Shown: positions 8,820 to 17,379, counted from the first letter of the stretch. The stretch is 64,000 nt of DNA from Comamonadaceae bacterium (GCA_947375135.1 CANCER010000016.1:1-64000); one strand, 5' to 3'. Notes: generated by a model from the letters alone, not told the origin. Made by a program: numbers and translations.

Positions 8820-10642
8820 GCGGCCTCCAGATGAAAGCGCAGACGCAGCAGGATCTTGAAACGCTTGACCACGCCCAGCGTGTCTTTGAGCAAATCGCGG
8901 TCCAGGCTGCTGAGCTTGTCCACATCAATGGCACCGGTCACCGGCCGGTCGGTGTCGAGTTCGGCAAGACCCGCCTTGAGCTTGAGGCCCATGAAGAAGT
9001 ACAGGCTGTCGGTCAGATCGGCGCCCATCTCCGGCGACAGCACATCCATGGTGACCAGCGCCGCAATGCGCTCGGTGGTGCCGGTGGCTTCCACGCGCTT
9101 GGCCAGGGCCAGGCTGCGCACGCCATGCACCAGCGGGAAGATGCCTTCCTTCTTGATGTTCAGCTGGTTGTCCTTGTCGCCCAGGCCCAGCAGGCGGTTC
9201 CACCAGCCGGTGCCGCTGCCAAAGGCGTCTATGGCCGAAGCAAAGCGGCTGAGCATGGCGTCGTTGTCGGTGGCCAGGCGGCTCAAGCCGTGTTCCACAG
9301 CCTCCAGCAGGTGGGCATCGCCACAGACGGCGTGCGCGTCCATGAAGATGGCCAGCTTCATCAGGCTGTCACCGTCCGGCATGATGAGCCACTGGCGCGC
9401 CATCTGGGCAAAGCCCGCTGCCGTGTTGCGCCAGTCCGGGTTGTTGACCATGATGTGGCCGGCGCACTCGGGATAGCCAAAGCTGGCCAGTGCCGCCGAA
9501 AAGCGGTTGCAGATGTCGGCCAGATCGGCCGGCGGTGTGTATCCATCGCGCAGCACCAGGCCGTTGTCCTGGTCGGTCTTGAGCAGTTGCTCGCCGCGGC
9601 CCTCGCTGCCCATCACAAACAGGCAGCTGTTTTGCACCAGATCGGCCGGCGCAATCAGGTTCCAGGCGCGCTCGAACAGGCGCGAGTTGAGTTGCTGCAC
9701 CAGCTTGGCGATCAGGTTCACGCGCGAACCGCTGCGGTGCAGCAGCGCAATCATGCGGGTGATTTGGGCGGCAGCCTGGCTCAAGCCCTCCAGGTCCTTG
9801 GCGTCTTCGATTTTTTCGGTGATCAGGTGCGACTGGTTGGACAGGAAGGAGAACAGGTCCAGCGCTTCCAGAATGCCGTGGATTTTGCGCTCCTCATCCA
9901 CCACCACCACGCGGTGCACGCGGTTGCGCAGCATGATGGCCATTGCGTCGCCCAACTGGTCGGAGGGCTTGACCTCGATGAGCGTGAAGTTGGACAGGTC
10001 GCCCACCGGCAACTGGTCCAGCGGGCGGCCATCCAGAATGGCGCGCTGGATGGCGGTGGCGGTGAAGATGCCCAGGCGCTCCGGGCTCTGGCTGCTGTCG
10101 CGCACCAGCACGTTGGAGGTGCGTTGCTCCTGGAACAGCTTGACCACGGCCAGGATGTCGGTCTTGGCATCGACAAAGTGCACGGGGCGCAAGAAGGCTT
10201 CGTCCACGCGCGACATGGTGAGGGACTGCAACTCATGCTGACTTTGCCGCGCGGACAGTGCGCTGAGCTTGTTGCTCAGGTCGGAGAACAGCAGTGCGCC
10301 AAAGGTGGCGTTGGCGGCAATCAAATCGCTCACCGCCTGCTTGGCCAACTGATACGCCACCACTTCTTCGGCCGCCACAAAGCGGCTGCTGACCTTGCCG
10401 GCCACCAGACCGCGCCCGTCAAAACAATCGTCCGGGCCGTAGGAGGTGATGACCTCGGAGCCCTCCATCTGGCTCACATAGCCCTTGATGATGACGAACA
10501 GGTGGGTGGGGGCAATGCCCACTTCCAGAATGGCCGCGCCTTCGGGGAAGTAGGCCACGTCCACACTGTCGCGCACCAGCCGCTGTTCGGCCTGGGTCAG
10601 GCAGTCGAAGGGGGAGGCATTGAAATTGAACGCATTGGGCAT
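8816..10642 (-). CDS. cNMP-binding / CBS / DUF294 nucleotidyltransferase-like protein
   Basis: The 608 residues contain an N-terminal cyclic-nucleotide-binding beta-roll (about 20-120, PEGAAILEVGIAPTHLFVIIKGYVSQ) and two CBS motifs (about 150-275, including FLRPVHFVDAKTDILAVVKLF and HRVVVVDEERKIHGILEALDLF). A DUF294 nucleotidyltransferase domain follows, with the motif FVMGSEGRGEQLLKTDQDNG, whose acidic residues resemble GlnD/GlnE-type transferases. A DUF294_C helical tail completes it. It is a cytoplasmic predicted signal protein. It is translationally coupled to the downstream exonuclease, which suggests a common task. The substrate is unknown. Confidence 0.88.
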   Translation of the reverse strand: MPNAFNFNASPFDCLTQAEQRLVRDSVDVAYFPEGAAILEVGIAPTHLFVIIKGYVSQMEGSEVITSYGPDDCFDGRGLVAGKVSSRFVAAEEVVAYQLAKQAVSDLIAANATFGALLFSDLSNKLSALSARQSQHELQSLTMSRVDEAFLRPVHFVDAKTDILAVVKLFQEQRTSNVLVRDSSQSPERLGIFTATAIQRAILDGRPLDQLPVGDLSNFTLIEVKPSDQLGDAMAIMLRNRVHRVVVVDEERKIHGILEALDLFSFLSNQSHLITEKIEDAKDLEGLSQAAAQITRMIALLHRSGSRVNLIAKLVQQLNSRLFERAWNLIAPADLVQNSCLFVMGSEGRGEQLLKTDQDNGLVLRDGYTPPADLADICNRFSAALASFGYPECAGHIMVNNPDWRNTAAGFAQMARQWLIMPDGDSLMKLAIFMDAHAVCGDAHLLEAVEHGLSRLATDNDAMLSRFASAIDAFGSGTGWWNRLLGLGDKDNQLNIKKEGIFPLVHGVRSLALAKRVEATGTTERIAALVTMDVLSPEMGADLTDSLYFFMGLKLKAGLAELDTDRPVTGAIDVDKLSSLDRDLLKDTLGVVKRFKILLRLRFHLEAA

Positions 10643-10708
10643 GGTGAGACTCGGTTGTTGTTGTACTTCTGCTTGTTGCTGCCAGCGGACTGCGGGTTGG
10701 AGCCGGGT

Positions 10709-11353
10709 TCAGGGCTTTTTCGGCGGCAGGCCCGAGGGCAAGTCCTGTGGTGCGTTCCAGTGGGCGTCGGTAAACCAGGCATCACCGTCCAGATAGGCGC
10801 GCAGCATGGGCAGCGCGTCCAGCCCCCAGAACACCTTGCCGTCGACTTCGAAGGCCGGCACGCCAAAAACATCCAACGCGATGGCGTCATCGGTATGCGC
10901 CTTGAGCTGGGCCTTGACGGCGTCATCGGTAGCGGCGCGCTCCGGGGCCAGTTCGGCAGTAATCGCTTGCAGGCGGGCCGCGTCCACGGCGTCGGCACCA
11001 CCCTGCCAGACGTGGCGGAACAGGGTTTCGCAGACATAGCGGTTGGGCAGGCCTTGCGGGTCGGTGCCTACCGCCAGGCGCAGCAGGGGCATGGGGTTGA
11101 AAGGGTGGGCGGCCGGCATATCCAGCGGGACGCCTTGGCTGTGCGCCAGCCACAGCACATGGCGGTAGGTCCAGTCGCGCTTGGCGGGAATTTCGGCCGG
11201 GCCCAGGCTGCCGTGGTGGCGCAGCAGCACGCCCAGCGCCACCGGCTTGTAGGTGACCGCGTAGCTCAGGCCCATCAGGGCCTGCGGTAATTCCTCAAAG
11301 GCCAGGTAGGCGTAAGGAGAAATAAAGTCCAGATAAAAGGTGATTTGCTTCAT
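10709..11353 (-). CDS. DsbA-like 2-hydroxychromene-2-carboxylate isomerase family protein
   Basis: This is a 214-residue thioredoxin-fold protein of the kappa-class GST/NahD type. In place of a CxxC it has FISPYAYLA with Ser12, the glutathione-activating serine of this family. The C-terminal cis-Pro region reads DVFGVPAFEVDGKVFWGLDALPML. NahD isomerises hydroxychromene carboxylate in naphthalene catabolism, but no aromatic genes are nearby, so the actual substrate is open (another glutathione-dependent isomerisation is possible). The start overlaps the YbaK-DUF1289 stop by ATGA, so the two are coupled. Confidence 0.85.
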   Translation of the reverse strand: MKQITFYLDFISPYAYLAFEELPQALMGLSYAVTYKPVALGVLLRHHGSLGPAEIPAKRDWTYRHVLWLAHSQGVPLDMPAAHPFNPMPLLRLAVGTDPQGLPNRYVCETLFRHVWQGGADAVDAARLQAITAELAPERAATDDAVKAQLKAHTDDAIALDVFGVPAFEVDGKVFWGLDALPMLRAYLDGDAWFTDAHWNAPQDLPSGLPPKKP

Positions 11354-12102
11354 GCCATGCGCGCCTGTAAACGTTGGTTAATCAAGTTCCACACAGCGAA
11401 CTTGCCCTCCTCGTCCAAGGTGGACCAGGCAGTGAGTTCGTCGCGGGTGCGCAGGCAGCCCAGACAGGCATCCACCTTGTCATCCATGCGGCACACCGAT
11501 ACGCAGGGTGACATAGAACTCTTGCCCGCAGCTTGCACCGAGGCCGAGCGGTCACCCAGCACCTTGCGCGCACCGGCCGGCATGTCGGCCAGGGGCCACT
11601 CCACCACGTCGGACTCGTTCACGCCGGTCATGAAGCAGAGCTGGTTGGGGGTGAGCTGGAACACCGCATGGGGGTGACCGGCAGCGGCCCAGATGTCATC
11701 AAAGCGGAACAGGTCTTCGTCCATCAGCGTGACGACCGGTTTGGCATGGGCAAGCGGGGCCACACCGCCAATGCTGAAGCCCGTGGCGGCCTTCACAAAG
11801 GCGGCATCGGCCCGGCCCAGCGGACCGACCAGGATTTCCACCTTGCGCGGGTCCACGCGCCGGTCACCGGAGGTGATCACCAGCACAGCGGCGTCATCCG
11901 ACAGGCGGCGAAAGATGATGCTCTTGGCAATCTGGCCCAGGGCCACGCCCAGAGCGTCGGCAGCCTGCTGCGCGGTGCGCGCAGCGTCCTCCAGCATGAC
12001 GGGGGCATGCGGGTGCCCGTGGGACTGCAGAACGGCGGCAACGCGTTGCACGCCCTCGGGAAGGCTTGTCAATTCAGCTCCACACATGGGTATTGGGTCC
12101 AT
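11350..12102 (-). CDS. YbaK/EbsC-type aminoacyl-tRNA deacylase fused to DUF1289
   Basis: Residues about 10-185 form a YbaK/ProX-like editing domain, with GVALGQIAKSIIFR, VLVITSGDRRVDPRKVE and the pocket region TGFSIGGVAPL. Residues about 195-250 form a DUF1289 domain, with SPCVSVCRMDDKVDACLGCLRTRDEL and four cysteines that look metal-binding. YbaK-family proteins hydrolyse mischarged tRNAs (Cys-tRNA-Pro type). DUF1289 is normally a stand-alone small Fe-S/zinc-like protein. The frame is continuous with no stop between the two domains. It is coupled downstream with the DsbA-like gene. The start MDPIPMCGAEL is supported only by frame; MCGAEL is an alternative. Confidence 0.85.
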   Translation of the reverse strand: MDPIPMCGAELTSLPEGVQRVAAVLQSHGHPHAPVMLEDAARTAQQAADALGVALGQIAKSIIFRRLSDDAAVLVITSGDRRVDPRKVEILVGPLGRADAAFVKAATGFSIGGVAPLAHAKPVVTLMDEDLFRFDDIWAAAGHPHAVFQLTPNQLCFMTGVNESDVVEWPLADMPAGARKVLGDRSASVQAAGKSSMSPCVSVCRMDDKVDACLGCLRTRDELTAWSTLDEEGKFAVWNLINQRLQARMA

Positions 12103-12139
12103 CTCAAAAAAACAGGAAAGGCGGGCGCAGGCCCGGGAA

Positions 12140-13072
12140 TCAGCCCAGGCGCTTGGTCAGCAGCGCATTGGCCACACGCGAATGGGGCTTGCGCCCCAGG
12201 GCGTCGCTGATGAACTTGCCGGCGTCAATGAGTTTATCCAGGTCAATGCCGGTCTCTATGCCCATGCCCTGCAGCAGGTAGACCACGTCTTCCGTGGCCA
12301 CGTTGCCGGTGGCACCCTTGGCGTAAGGGCAGCCGCCCAGGCCCGCCACCGAGGACTGGAAGTTCCACACCCCCACTTCCAGCGCGGCCAGCGTGTTGGC
12401 CAGGGCCATGCCGTAGGTGTCATGGAAATGCCCGGAGACGTCCTTGAGCGCGTAGTGCTTGAGGGCCGCCTCCAATGCGCGCTGTACCTTACGCGGCGTA
12501 CCCACGCCGATGGTGTCGGCAATGTCCACGCGCTGCACGCCAATCTCGCGCATCAGGCGCGCCACCAACTCCACCCGTTCGGGCGCGATCTCGCCCTCGT
12601 ACGGACAGCCCACGGTGCAGGAGATGGCGCCGCGCACCGCAATGCCAGCAGCAAGAGCCGCCTGCACCACCGGGCGGAAGCGGGCTATGCTCTCGGCCAC
12701 CGAGCAGTTGATGTTCTTCTGGCTGAAAGCCTCGCTGGCCGCGCCGAACACCACGATCTCGTCGGGCCGGGTTTTTGCGGCGGCCTCATAGCCCTGCAGA
12801 TTGGGCGTGAGCACCGCGTAGCGCACACCGGGCTTGCGATGAATGCCCGCCATGACCTCGGCGTTGTCCGCCATCTGCGGCACCCATTTGGGCGAGACAA
12901 AGCTGGTGACCTCGATCTCGGTCAGGCCGGCGTCCTGCAGGCGGTGTACGAGTTCGATCTTGGTGGCAGCATCGACGGGTTGCTTCTCGTTTTGCAGGCC
13001 GTCGCGCGGGCCCACATCGATGAGTTGAACGCGGGGGGGGAGATTAGCGGGGTAAATCATGATTGGATCCAT
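12140..13072 (-). CDS. mvaB: Hydroxymethylglutaryl-CoA lyase
   Basis: This 310-residue TIM-barrel HMGL-like enzyme cleaves HMG-CoA to acetoacetate and acetyl-CoA, the last step of leucine degradation. It shows the N-terminal IDVGPRDGLQNE (metal and catalytic residues), TSFVSPKWVPQMAD, GHFHDTYGMALAN (metal-binding His pair) and the signature SVAGLGGCPYAKGATGNVATED with the catalytic Cys. Both methylcrotonyl-CoA carboxylase subunits lie upstream on the same strand, which fits. An alternative start is the ATG four codons later (MIYPANLPP). Isovaleryl-CoA dehydrogenase and methylglutaconyl-CoA hydratase are not in this cluster. Confidence 0.95.
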   Translation of the reverse strand: MDPIMIYPANLPPRVQLIDVGPRDGLQNEKQPVDAATKIELVHRLQDAGLTEIEVTSFVSPKWVPQMADNAEVMAGIHRKPGVRYAVLTPNLQGYEAAAKTRPDEIVVFGAASEAFSQKNINCSVAESIARFRPVVQAALAAGIAVRGAISCTVGCPYEGEIAPERVELVARLMREIGVQRVDIADTIGVGTPRKVQRALEAALKHYALKDVSGHFHDTYGMALANTLAALEVGVWNFQSSVAGLGGCPYAKGATGNVATEDVVYLLQGMGIETGIDLDKLIDAGKFISDALGRKPHSRVANALLTKRLG

Positions 13073-13129
13073 ATTTCACAGAAACACCTTCACCGCCCCA
13101 ATCGCAATAGCGAATAGAGCTTGTATGGA

Positions 13130-13402
13130 TCAAACGAATGCCTTTTTCGCTTCAAAGGAGGGTTGGCCGGCCAACAAGCCCGCAACCGAAATATCCTCAT
13201 CGACTTGGGGCCAGTAAATGCCCTCACCATCGCCCATCAATTCGCAGTCGGCACGCGCATCGCTTGAAGCATGGGACAGCCTGGGGAACCACGCCAAGGG
13301 GACGGTCAGCGTTCGCCCGTCGGTCAGTGAGACGCGCAATTCGTCATCCGAACAAACGACAGTCATCGCCTTGGGCGCAACATTAGAGTTGAAAGAACGC
13401 AT
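13130..13402 (-). CDS. DUF2442 protein, putative antitoxin partner
   Basis: The 90-residue product MRSFNSNVAPKAMTVVCSDDELRVSLTDGRTLTVPLAWFPRL ends GEGIYWPQVDEDISVAGLLAG. This is the typical DUF2442 fold with the DGR...VPLAWFPRL and IxWPxxDEDISVxGLL motifs. It overlaps the upstream DUF4160 gene by 20 bp, a pairing often predicted as a toxin-antitoxin-like module. Which partner is toxic is not established in general. It sits between ghrA and mvaB in a metabolic gene string. Confidence 0.88.
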   Translation of the reverse strand: MRSFNSNVAPKAMTVVCSDDELRVSLTDGRTLTVPLAWFPRLSHASSDARADCELMGDGEGIYWPQVDEDISVAGLLAGQPSFEAKKAFV

Positions 13403-13619
13403 TCCAGGCCTCCACGAAAAGTGATTGATTGGCTTCTACCAGACCCAATAGTTTGCTCAAGTCCTGCGATGAAAAACCCGTGCTGCGGGCTAGTGCCACA
13501 GGCTTGAGCCAGAATTTTGCCAGCATGTGGTCTTGCTGCACATGGATGTGGTGTGGCTCCCCATTCTCGTTGGCATAAAAGAAAAACCGGTAGGGGCCGA
13601 TGCGAAGGACCGTAGGCAA
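13383..13619 (-). CDS. DUF4160 protein, putative toxin partner
   Basis: The 78-residue product has the family hallmark MPTVLRIGPYRFFFYANENGEPHHIHV, followed by a short helical C-terminus (LLGLVEANQSLFVEAWNAFF). DUF4160 proteins are nearly always found with DUF2442, as here. It begins only 3 bases from the stop of ghrA and overlaps the DUF2442 gene, so both must share the upstream message. The biochemical action is unknown. Confidence 0.88.
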   Translation of the reverse strand: MPTVLRIGPYRFFFYANENGEPHHIHVQQDHMLAKFWLKPVALARSTGFSSQDLSKLLGLVEANQSLFVEAWNAFFQL

Positions 13620-13621
13620 AG

Positions 13622-14542
13622 TCAGTACCCCCGTGTCCTATCCACCAGTCCCGCCACAGGCTTGCCACTTTGCAGCGCGGCCAGCTTGGCTGCGATCTGC
13701 GCGATGGACTCGCTGCGGATGGTGAGCGCCGCGCTGTGCGGGGTGATCTGGATTTTGGGGTGCGCCCAGAACGGGTGACCGGCCGGCAGGGGCTCGGTGC
13801 GGAACACGTCCAGCGCGGCACCGGCCATCTGGCCTTCGGCAATCAGTGCCAGCAGGTCTTCTTCCACCAGCTGCACGCCGCGCGCCACATTGATCAGGTA
13901 GCCGCCGCGCTGCAGGCGTGACAGCGTGTTGCGGTTGAGCAGGTCGCGGGTTTCGGGTGTGGCCGGTAGCACCGAGACCAGCACGCGGCTGGCAGCAAGG
14001 AATTCGTGGAAGCCGTCCGCGCCGTGAAAGCAGCGCACACCGGGTACGTCCTTCGCCGTGCGGCTCCAGCCATTCACCGGAAAGTCAAACTGCGCCACGG
14101 CCTGTGCCACCCGCTGGCCCAGCACGCCCAGGCCCATGATGCCCACCGGCATGTCTGAGCGCGGCAGCACCTCACGCTGCTTCCAGACGCCCGCTTGCTG
14201 ATCGGCGTCGTAACCGGCGAACGATCGGTAGTGGCGGATCAGCGCGTGGCAGACATATTCGGCCATCTGCGCGCCCATACCGGCATCGTCCAGGCGGATG
14301 AGTTGGGTGGCGGGGGCGATATGCAAGCGCAGGAGCGCGTCAACTCCAGCGCCTATGTTGAAGGCTGCTTTGAGCTGCGGTTGCTCGTCAAAAAAGGCCT
14401 GAGGCGGTGCCCAGACAATGGCGAAGTCTGCCGCCGGGGCGCCGCTCTGCCACAGGCTGACGCTGGCGCCGGGTAAGGCCGCACGCAGGTCGTTCAGCCA
14501 GGGTTCGGCGTCGGTGGCGGCGCAGCAAAAAGTGATGTGCAT
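13622..14542 (-). CDS. ghrA: Glyoxylate/hydroxypyruvate reductase A
   Basis: This 306-residue D-2-hydroxyacid dehydrogenase carries the NAD(P) motif GIMGLGVLGQRVAQAV. It also has catalytic Arg in NVARGVQLVEEDLL, Glu in FRTEPLPAGHPFW and His in ITPHSAALT. It reduces glyoxylate to glycolate and hydroxypyruvate to glycerate. The start MHITFCC was chosen over a longer frame because AAGGA precedes it by 8 bases. It sits among leucine genes here but could cooperate with the glyoxylate operon at 21-29 kb by draining glyoxylate. Confidence 0.9.
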   Translation of the reverse strand: MHITFCCAATDAEPWLNDLRAALPGASVSLWQSGAPAADFAIVWAPPQAFFDEQPQLKAAFNIGAGVDALLRLHIAPATQLIRLDDAGMGAQMAEYVCHALIRHYRSFAGYDADQQAGVWKQREVLPRSDMPVGIMGLGVLGQRVAQAVAQFDFPVNGWSRTAKDVPGVRCFHGADGFHEFLAASRVLVSVLPATPETRDLLNRNTLSRLQRGGYLINVARGVQLVEEDLLALIAEGQMAGAALDVFRTEPLPAGHPFWAHPKIQITPHSAALTIRSESIAQIAAKLAALQSGKPVAGLVDRTRGY

Positions 14543-14597
14543 GACGGATCCTTGCAATGTACGGCCTGCATTGTGGCCGGACATTGCAGGCGGCGCT

Positions 14598-16658
14598 TCA
14601 GGCAGCCACAGGCTGCGGCAACTCCAGCCGCAGCAACTCCGCGCCTTCCGTCACCTGATCCCCCGGCGCAAACAGCAGCTCGGCCACCACGCCATCGGCG
14701 GGGGCGGCAATGGTGTGCTCCATCTTCATGGCATCCATGATGGCCAGGGGCTGGCCCTTTTTGACCACATCGCCGGCTTTCACCGCGAAGGACACGACCT
14801 TGCCCGGCATGGGCGCGGTCAGGCGCCCAGCCTCGCCCTGCGTATCACCGGCATGGGCCAGCGCGTCGACCCGGGTGATAGTGGTGGCGCCCAGGGGCGT
14901 GAACACATGCAGCACCTCGCCGTGGTCATAGACCTGCGCCTGGATGCGCTGCGTGCCGAAGGTGATGTCCAGCGCGCCGTTGGCACCCTCCTTTTTTGAG
15001 CGTTCAAACTGCAGCGGCTCGGTCTTGCCATGCACCTGCACTTGAAGCCCCTTGGTGTGGGCGCGTGTCAATTGCAGCAACTCAGGCTGCTCCTGGTACA
15101 CGGCGGAGAAGCTGCGCAGCGTGGCACCGTGCGAGCGCCAGCTGTCGCGCTGCGCCCAGGGGTCTATCCAGCCCTGCGCGTCAGCCTTTTGCGAGGTCAG
15201 CACTTTCTGCGCTTCCTGGTCCAGCGTGTGCGCCACCAGGGCTGCTGCGGCCAATGGCAGGCCGACCTTGTCCTGGTTGAACAGCACTGCGGCCTCCCGC
15301 GGGATCAGCGCCGTGTCCAGTTCGGCATTGGCAAACGAGGCACTGCCCACCACATGGCGCAGGAACTGCACATTGGTGGCGAGACCCACGATATGGGTTT
15401 GCATCAGTGCCGCGTCCAGGCGCGCCAGCGCTTCCTCGCGCGTGCTGCCATGGACAATGAGCTTGGCCACCATGGAGTCGTAAAACGGGCTGATGGTGTC
15501 GCCCTGGCGCACGCCGGAGTCCACGCGCACGCCCTGGTTCGCCAACGCGAAACTGGTGCAAGGCGGCAGGCCGTAGACATGCAGGGTGCCGGTGGCAGGC
15601 AGGAAGTTGTTGTCCGGGGTCTCGGCGCAGATGCGCGCCTCGATCGCATGGCCATTGATTTGGAGTTCGCTTTGTTGCAGCGGCAGCGGTTCACCCGATG
15701 CCACGCGCAATTGCCACTCCACCAGGTCCAGCCCGGTGATGGCTTCCGTCACGGGATGCTCCACCTGCAGGCGGGTGTTCATCTCCATGAAGAAGAAGGA
15801 CATGCTGCCATCGGGCTTTTGCTCGACGATGAATTCGACGGTGCCGGCGCCCACATAGTTCACCGCGCGGGCTGCTGCCACGGCTGCTGCGCCCATCTGC
15901 TCGCGCATGGCCTGCGTCATGCCGGGTGCGGGGGCCTCTTCCAGCACCTTCTGGTGGCGGCGCTGCACCGAGCAGTCGCGCTCAAACAGGTAGACGTAGT
16001 TGCCCTGCGTGTCGCCAAACACCTGGATCTCGATATGGCGCGGACGTTGAACGTATTTTTCGATCAGCACCGCGTCGTCGCCAAAGCTGTTGATGGCCTC
16101 GCGCTTGCAACTGGCCAGCGCGTCGGCAAAGTCTTCGCTCTTGTCCACCGCGCGCATGCCCTTGCCGCCGCCACCGGCACTGGCCTTGATCAGCACGGGG
16201 TAGCCAATGCGGTCGGCCTCGCTCTGCAACAGGGCCGCACCCTGGCCGCTGCCATGGTAGCCGGGCACCAGGGGCACGCCGGCTTTTTCCATCAGTTGCT
16301 TGGACTCGGCCTTCAGGCCCATGGCCAGAATGGCCGAGGGTGGCGGGCCGATGAAGACCAGTCCGGCCTCAGCGCAGGCCTTGGCAAAGGCCTCGTTCTC
16401 GCTCAGGAAACCGTAGCCGGGGTGGATCGCCTGCGCGCCGGTGGCCAAGGCCACTTCGATGATTTTTTCCCAGCGCAGGTAGCTGTCCTTGGGGGCGCTG
16501 CCGCCGATATGCACGGCCTCGTCACAGGCCTGCACATGCTTGGCGCCGGCATCGGCATCCGAATACACGGCGACGGTACGGATGGCCATGCGCTGGGCTG
16601 TCGCCGCGACTCTGCAGGCGATTTCGCCGCGGTTGGCGATCAGGATTTTTTTGAACAT
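14598..16658 (-). CDS. liuD: Methylcrotonyl-CoA carboxylase, biotin-containing alpha subunit
   Basis: The 686 residues carry a biotin carboxylase N-domain (MFKKILIANRGEIACRV, HPGYGFLSEN), an ATP-grasp domain (KASAGGGGKGMR, FMEMNTRLQVEHPVTE) and a biotin carboxylase C-domain. A BT-like middle part and a C-terminal biotinyl domain (DAMKMEH with Lys645 as biotin site) follow. With the beta subunit at 17422-19044 it carboxylates 3-methylcrotonyl-CoA in leucine catabolism. Acetyl-, propionyl- or geranyl-CoA carboxylase are alternatives by homology, but the neighbouring HMG-CoA lyase favours methylcrotonyl-CoA. An AGGGAG ribosome site precedes the start. A VapBC pair separates it from its partner subunit. 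Confidence 0.92.
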   Translation of the reverse strand: MFKKILIANRGEIACRVAATAQRMAIRTVAVYSDADAGAKHVQACDEAVHIGGSAPKDSYLRWEKIIEVALATGAQAIHPGYGFLSENEAFAKACAEAGLVFIGPPPSAILAMGLKAESKQLMEKAGVPLVPGYHGSGQGAALLQSEADRIGYPVLIKASAGGGGKGMRAVDKSEDFADALASCKREAINSFGDDAVLIEKYVQRPRHIEIQVFGDTQGNYVYLFERDCSVQRRHQKVLEEAPAPGMTQAMREQMGAAAVAAARAVNYVGAGTVEFIVEQKPDGSMSFFFMEMNTRLQVEHPVTEAITGLDLVEWQLRVASGEPLPLQQSELQINGHAIEARICAETPDNNFLPATGTLHVYGLPPCTSFALANQGVRVDSGVRQGDTISPFYDSMVAKLIVHGSTREEALARLDAALMQTHIVGLATNVQFLRHVVGSASFANAELDTALIPREAAVLFNQDKVGLPLAAAALVAHTLDQEAQKVLTSQKADAQGWIDPWAQRDSWRSHGATLRSFSAVYQEQPELLQLTRAHTKGLQVQVHGKTEPLQFERSKKEGANGALDITFGTQRIQAQVYDHGEVLHVFTPLGATTITRVDALAHAGDTQGEAGRLTAPMPGKVVSFAVKAGDVVKKGQPLAIMDAMKMEHTIAAPADGVVAELLFAPGDQVTEGAELLRLELPQPVAA

Positions 16659-16681
16659 AGTGAGCTCCCTGCTGGAAAAAA

Positions 16682-17083
16682 TTAGTGCGGCAAAACCTGC
16701 AGCCCACGCAGGGCCTGCAGAACATCAAAATCGGCATCGCGGTGCAGCAGCAAATGGCCGTGCGTGATGCAGTAACTGGCCAGCAGCACGTCGATCGGGC
16801 TGCGAATGGAGTAACCCATGGAACGCAAGGCGCGGTAGTGGTCGGCGGCTTGCAGCGCGTTGGCCAGGCCGCCCAACTCCACCTGCGTCAGCTCTGCCAT
16901 CAGCGCTTGCGCATCCACCAAAGCCCTGCTCGAGCGAAAGCCGCGGAGCACTTCATAGACCACCAGGTCGGCCGTGGCCAGCGTGGAACTGCTATCCCTC
17001 AGGAGCGCATGCAAGCGATCCACAGCGGTATTGGTTGCGCCGTTGAAGAAGTCAATCCAGACGCTGGAGTCCACCAGAATCAC
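16682..17083 (-). CDS. VapC-type PIN-domain toxin
   Basis: This 133-residue PIN ribonuclease has the acidic site intact: Asp5 (MILVDSSVWIDFF), Glu44 (LVVYEVLRGF), Asp97 (SPIDVLLASYC) and Asp115 (LLHRDADFD). VapC toxins cleave tRNA or rRNA when released from the antitoxin. The start overlaps the antitoxin stop by ATGA. It ends 23 bases before the methylcrotonyl-CoA carboxylase alpha gene on the same strand, so transcripts probably run through. Confidence 0.9.
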   Translation of the reverse strand: MILVDSSVWIDFFNGATNTAVDRLHALLRDSSSTLATADLVVYEVLRGFRSSRALVDAQALMAELTQVELGGLANALQAADHYRALRSMGYSIRSPIDVLLASYCITHGHLLLHRDADFDVLQALRGLQVLPH

Positions 17084-17379
17084 TTCGCACGGCCTCGTTT
17101 AGCCAGCGCCACCTTGGCGGTCGGCACAACGGCCTTCGCGGGATAAGGTGCGGGCGCCGCTTCATTGGCTACCAGGGCCTGCTGCTCGCGTACCTTGGCC
17201 CAGCCTTCGTCGGAATCGTCCCAATGCAACTTGCCGCGCAAAGCCAGCAAACCGTCATAGACCTTGCGCCGCGCCACCAGACGCAAGCCCGCCTCCACCG
17301 CCTCGCGCTTGGTCTTGTAGCCGCCGGCCTCCATGGCGTCGGCCATGAGCTTGTCGTCGATTTCAATATTGGTTCGCAT
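17080..17379 (-). CDS. VapB-type antitoxin
   Basis: The 99-residue product begins MRTNIEIDDKLMADAMEAGGYKTKREAVEAGLRLV, a ribbon-helix-helix VapB (DUF2191) DNA-binding unit. It is followed by a toxin-binding segment (LRGKLHWDDSDEGW) and an unusually long Ala/Pro/Lys-rich tail. The ATG at 17379 was preferred to a GTG two codons earlier because GGAG lies 5 bases before it. It would bind its own promoter region around 17380-17421, the space behind the carboxylase beta gene. Confidence 0.88.
   Translation of the reverse strand: MRTNIEIDDKLMADAMEAGGYKTKREAVEAGLRLVARRKVYDGLLALRGKLHWDDSDEGWAKVREQQALVANEAAPAPYPAKAVVPTAKVALAKRGRAK

Noticed and set aside
8831..11290. Plus-strand frame of 819 codons opposite the DUF294 and DsbA-like genes
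   Set aside because: A shadow frame of high-GC genes; Gln/His/Ala/Gly-rich low-complexity product with no domain, while the minus strand has full-length families.
12102..13072. Shared MDPI starts of mvaB and the YbaK fusion as a duplicated leader
   Set aside because: Only four residues agree and the upstream DNA differs, so this is coincidence.
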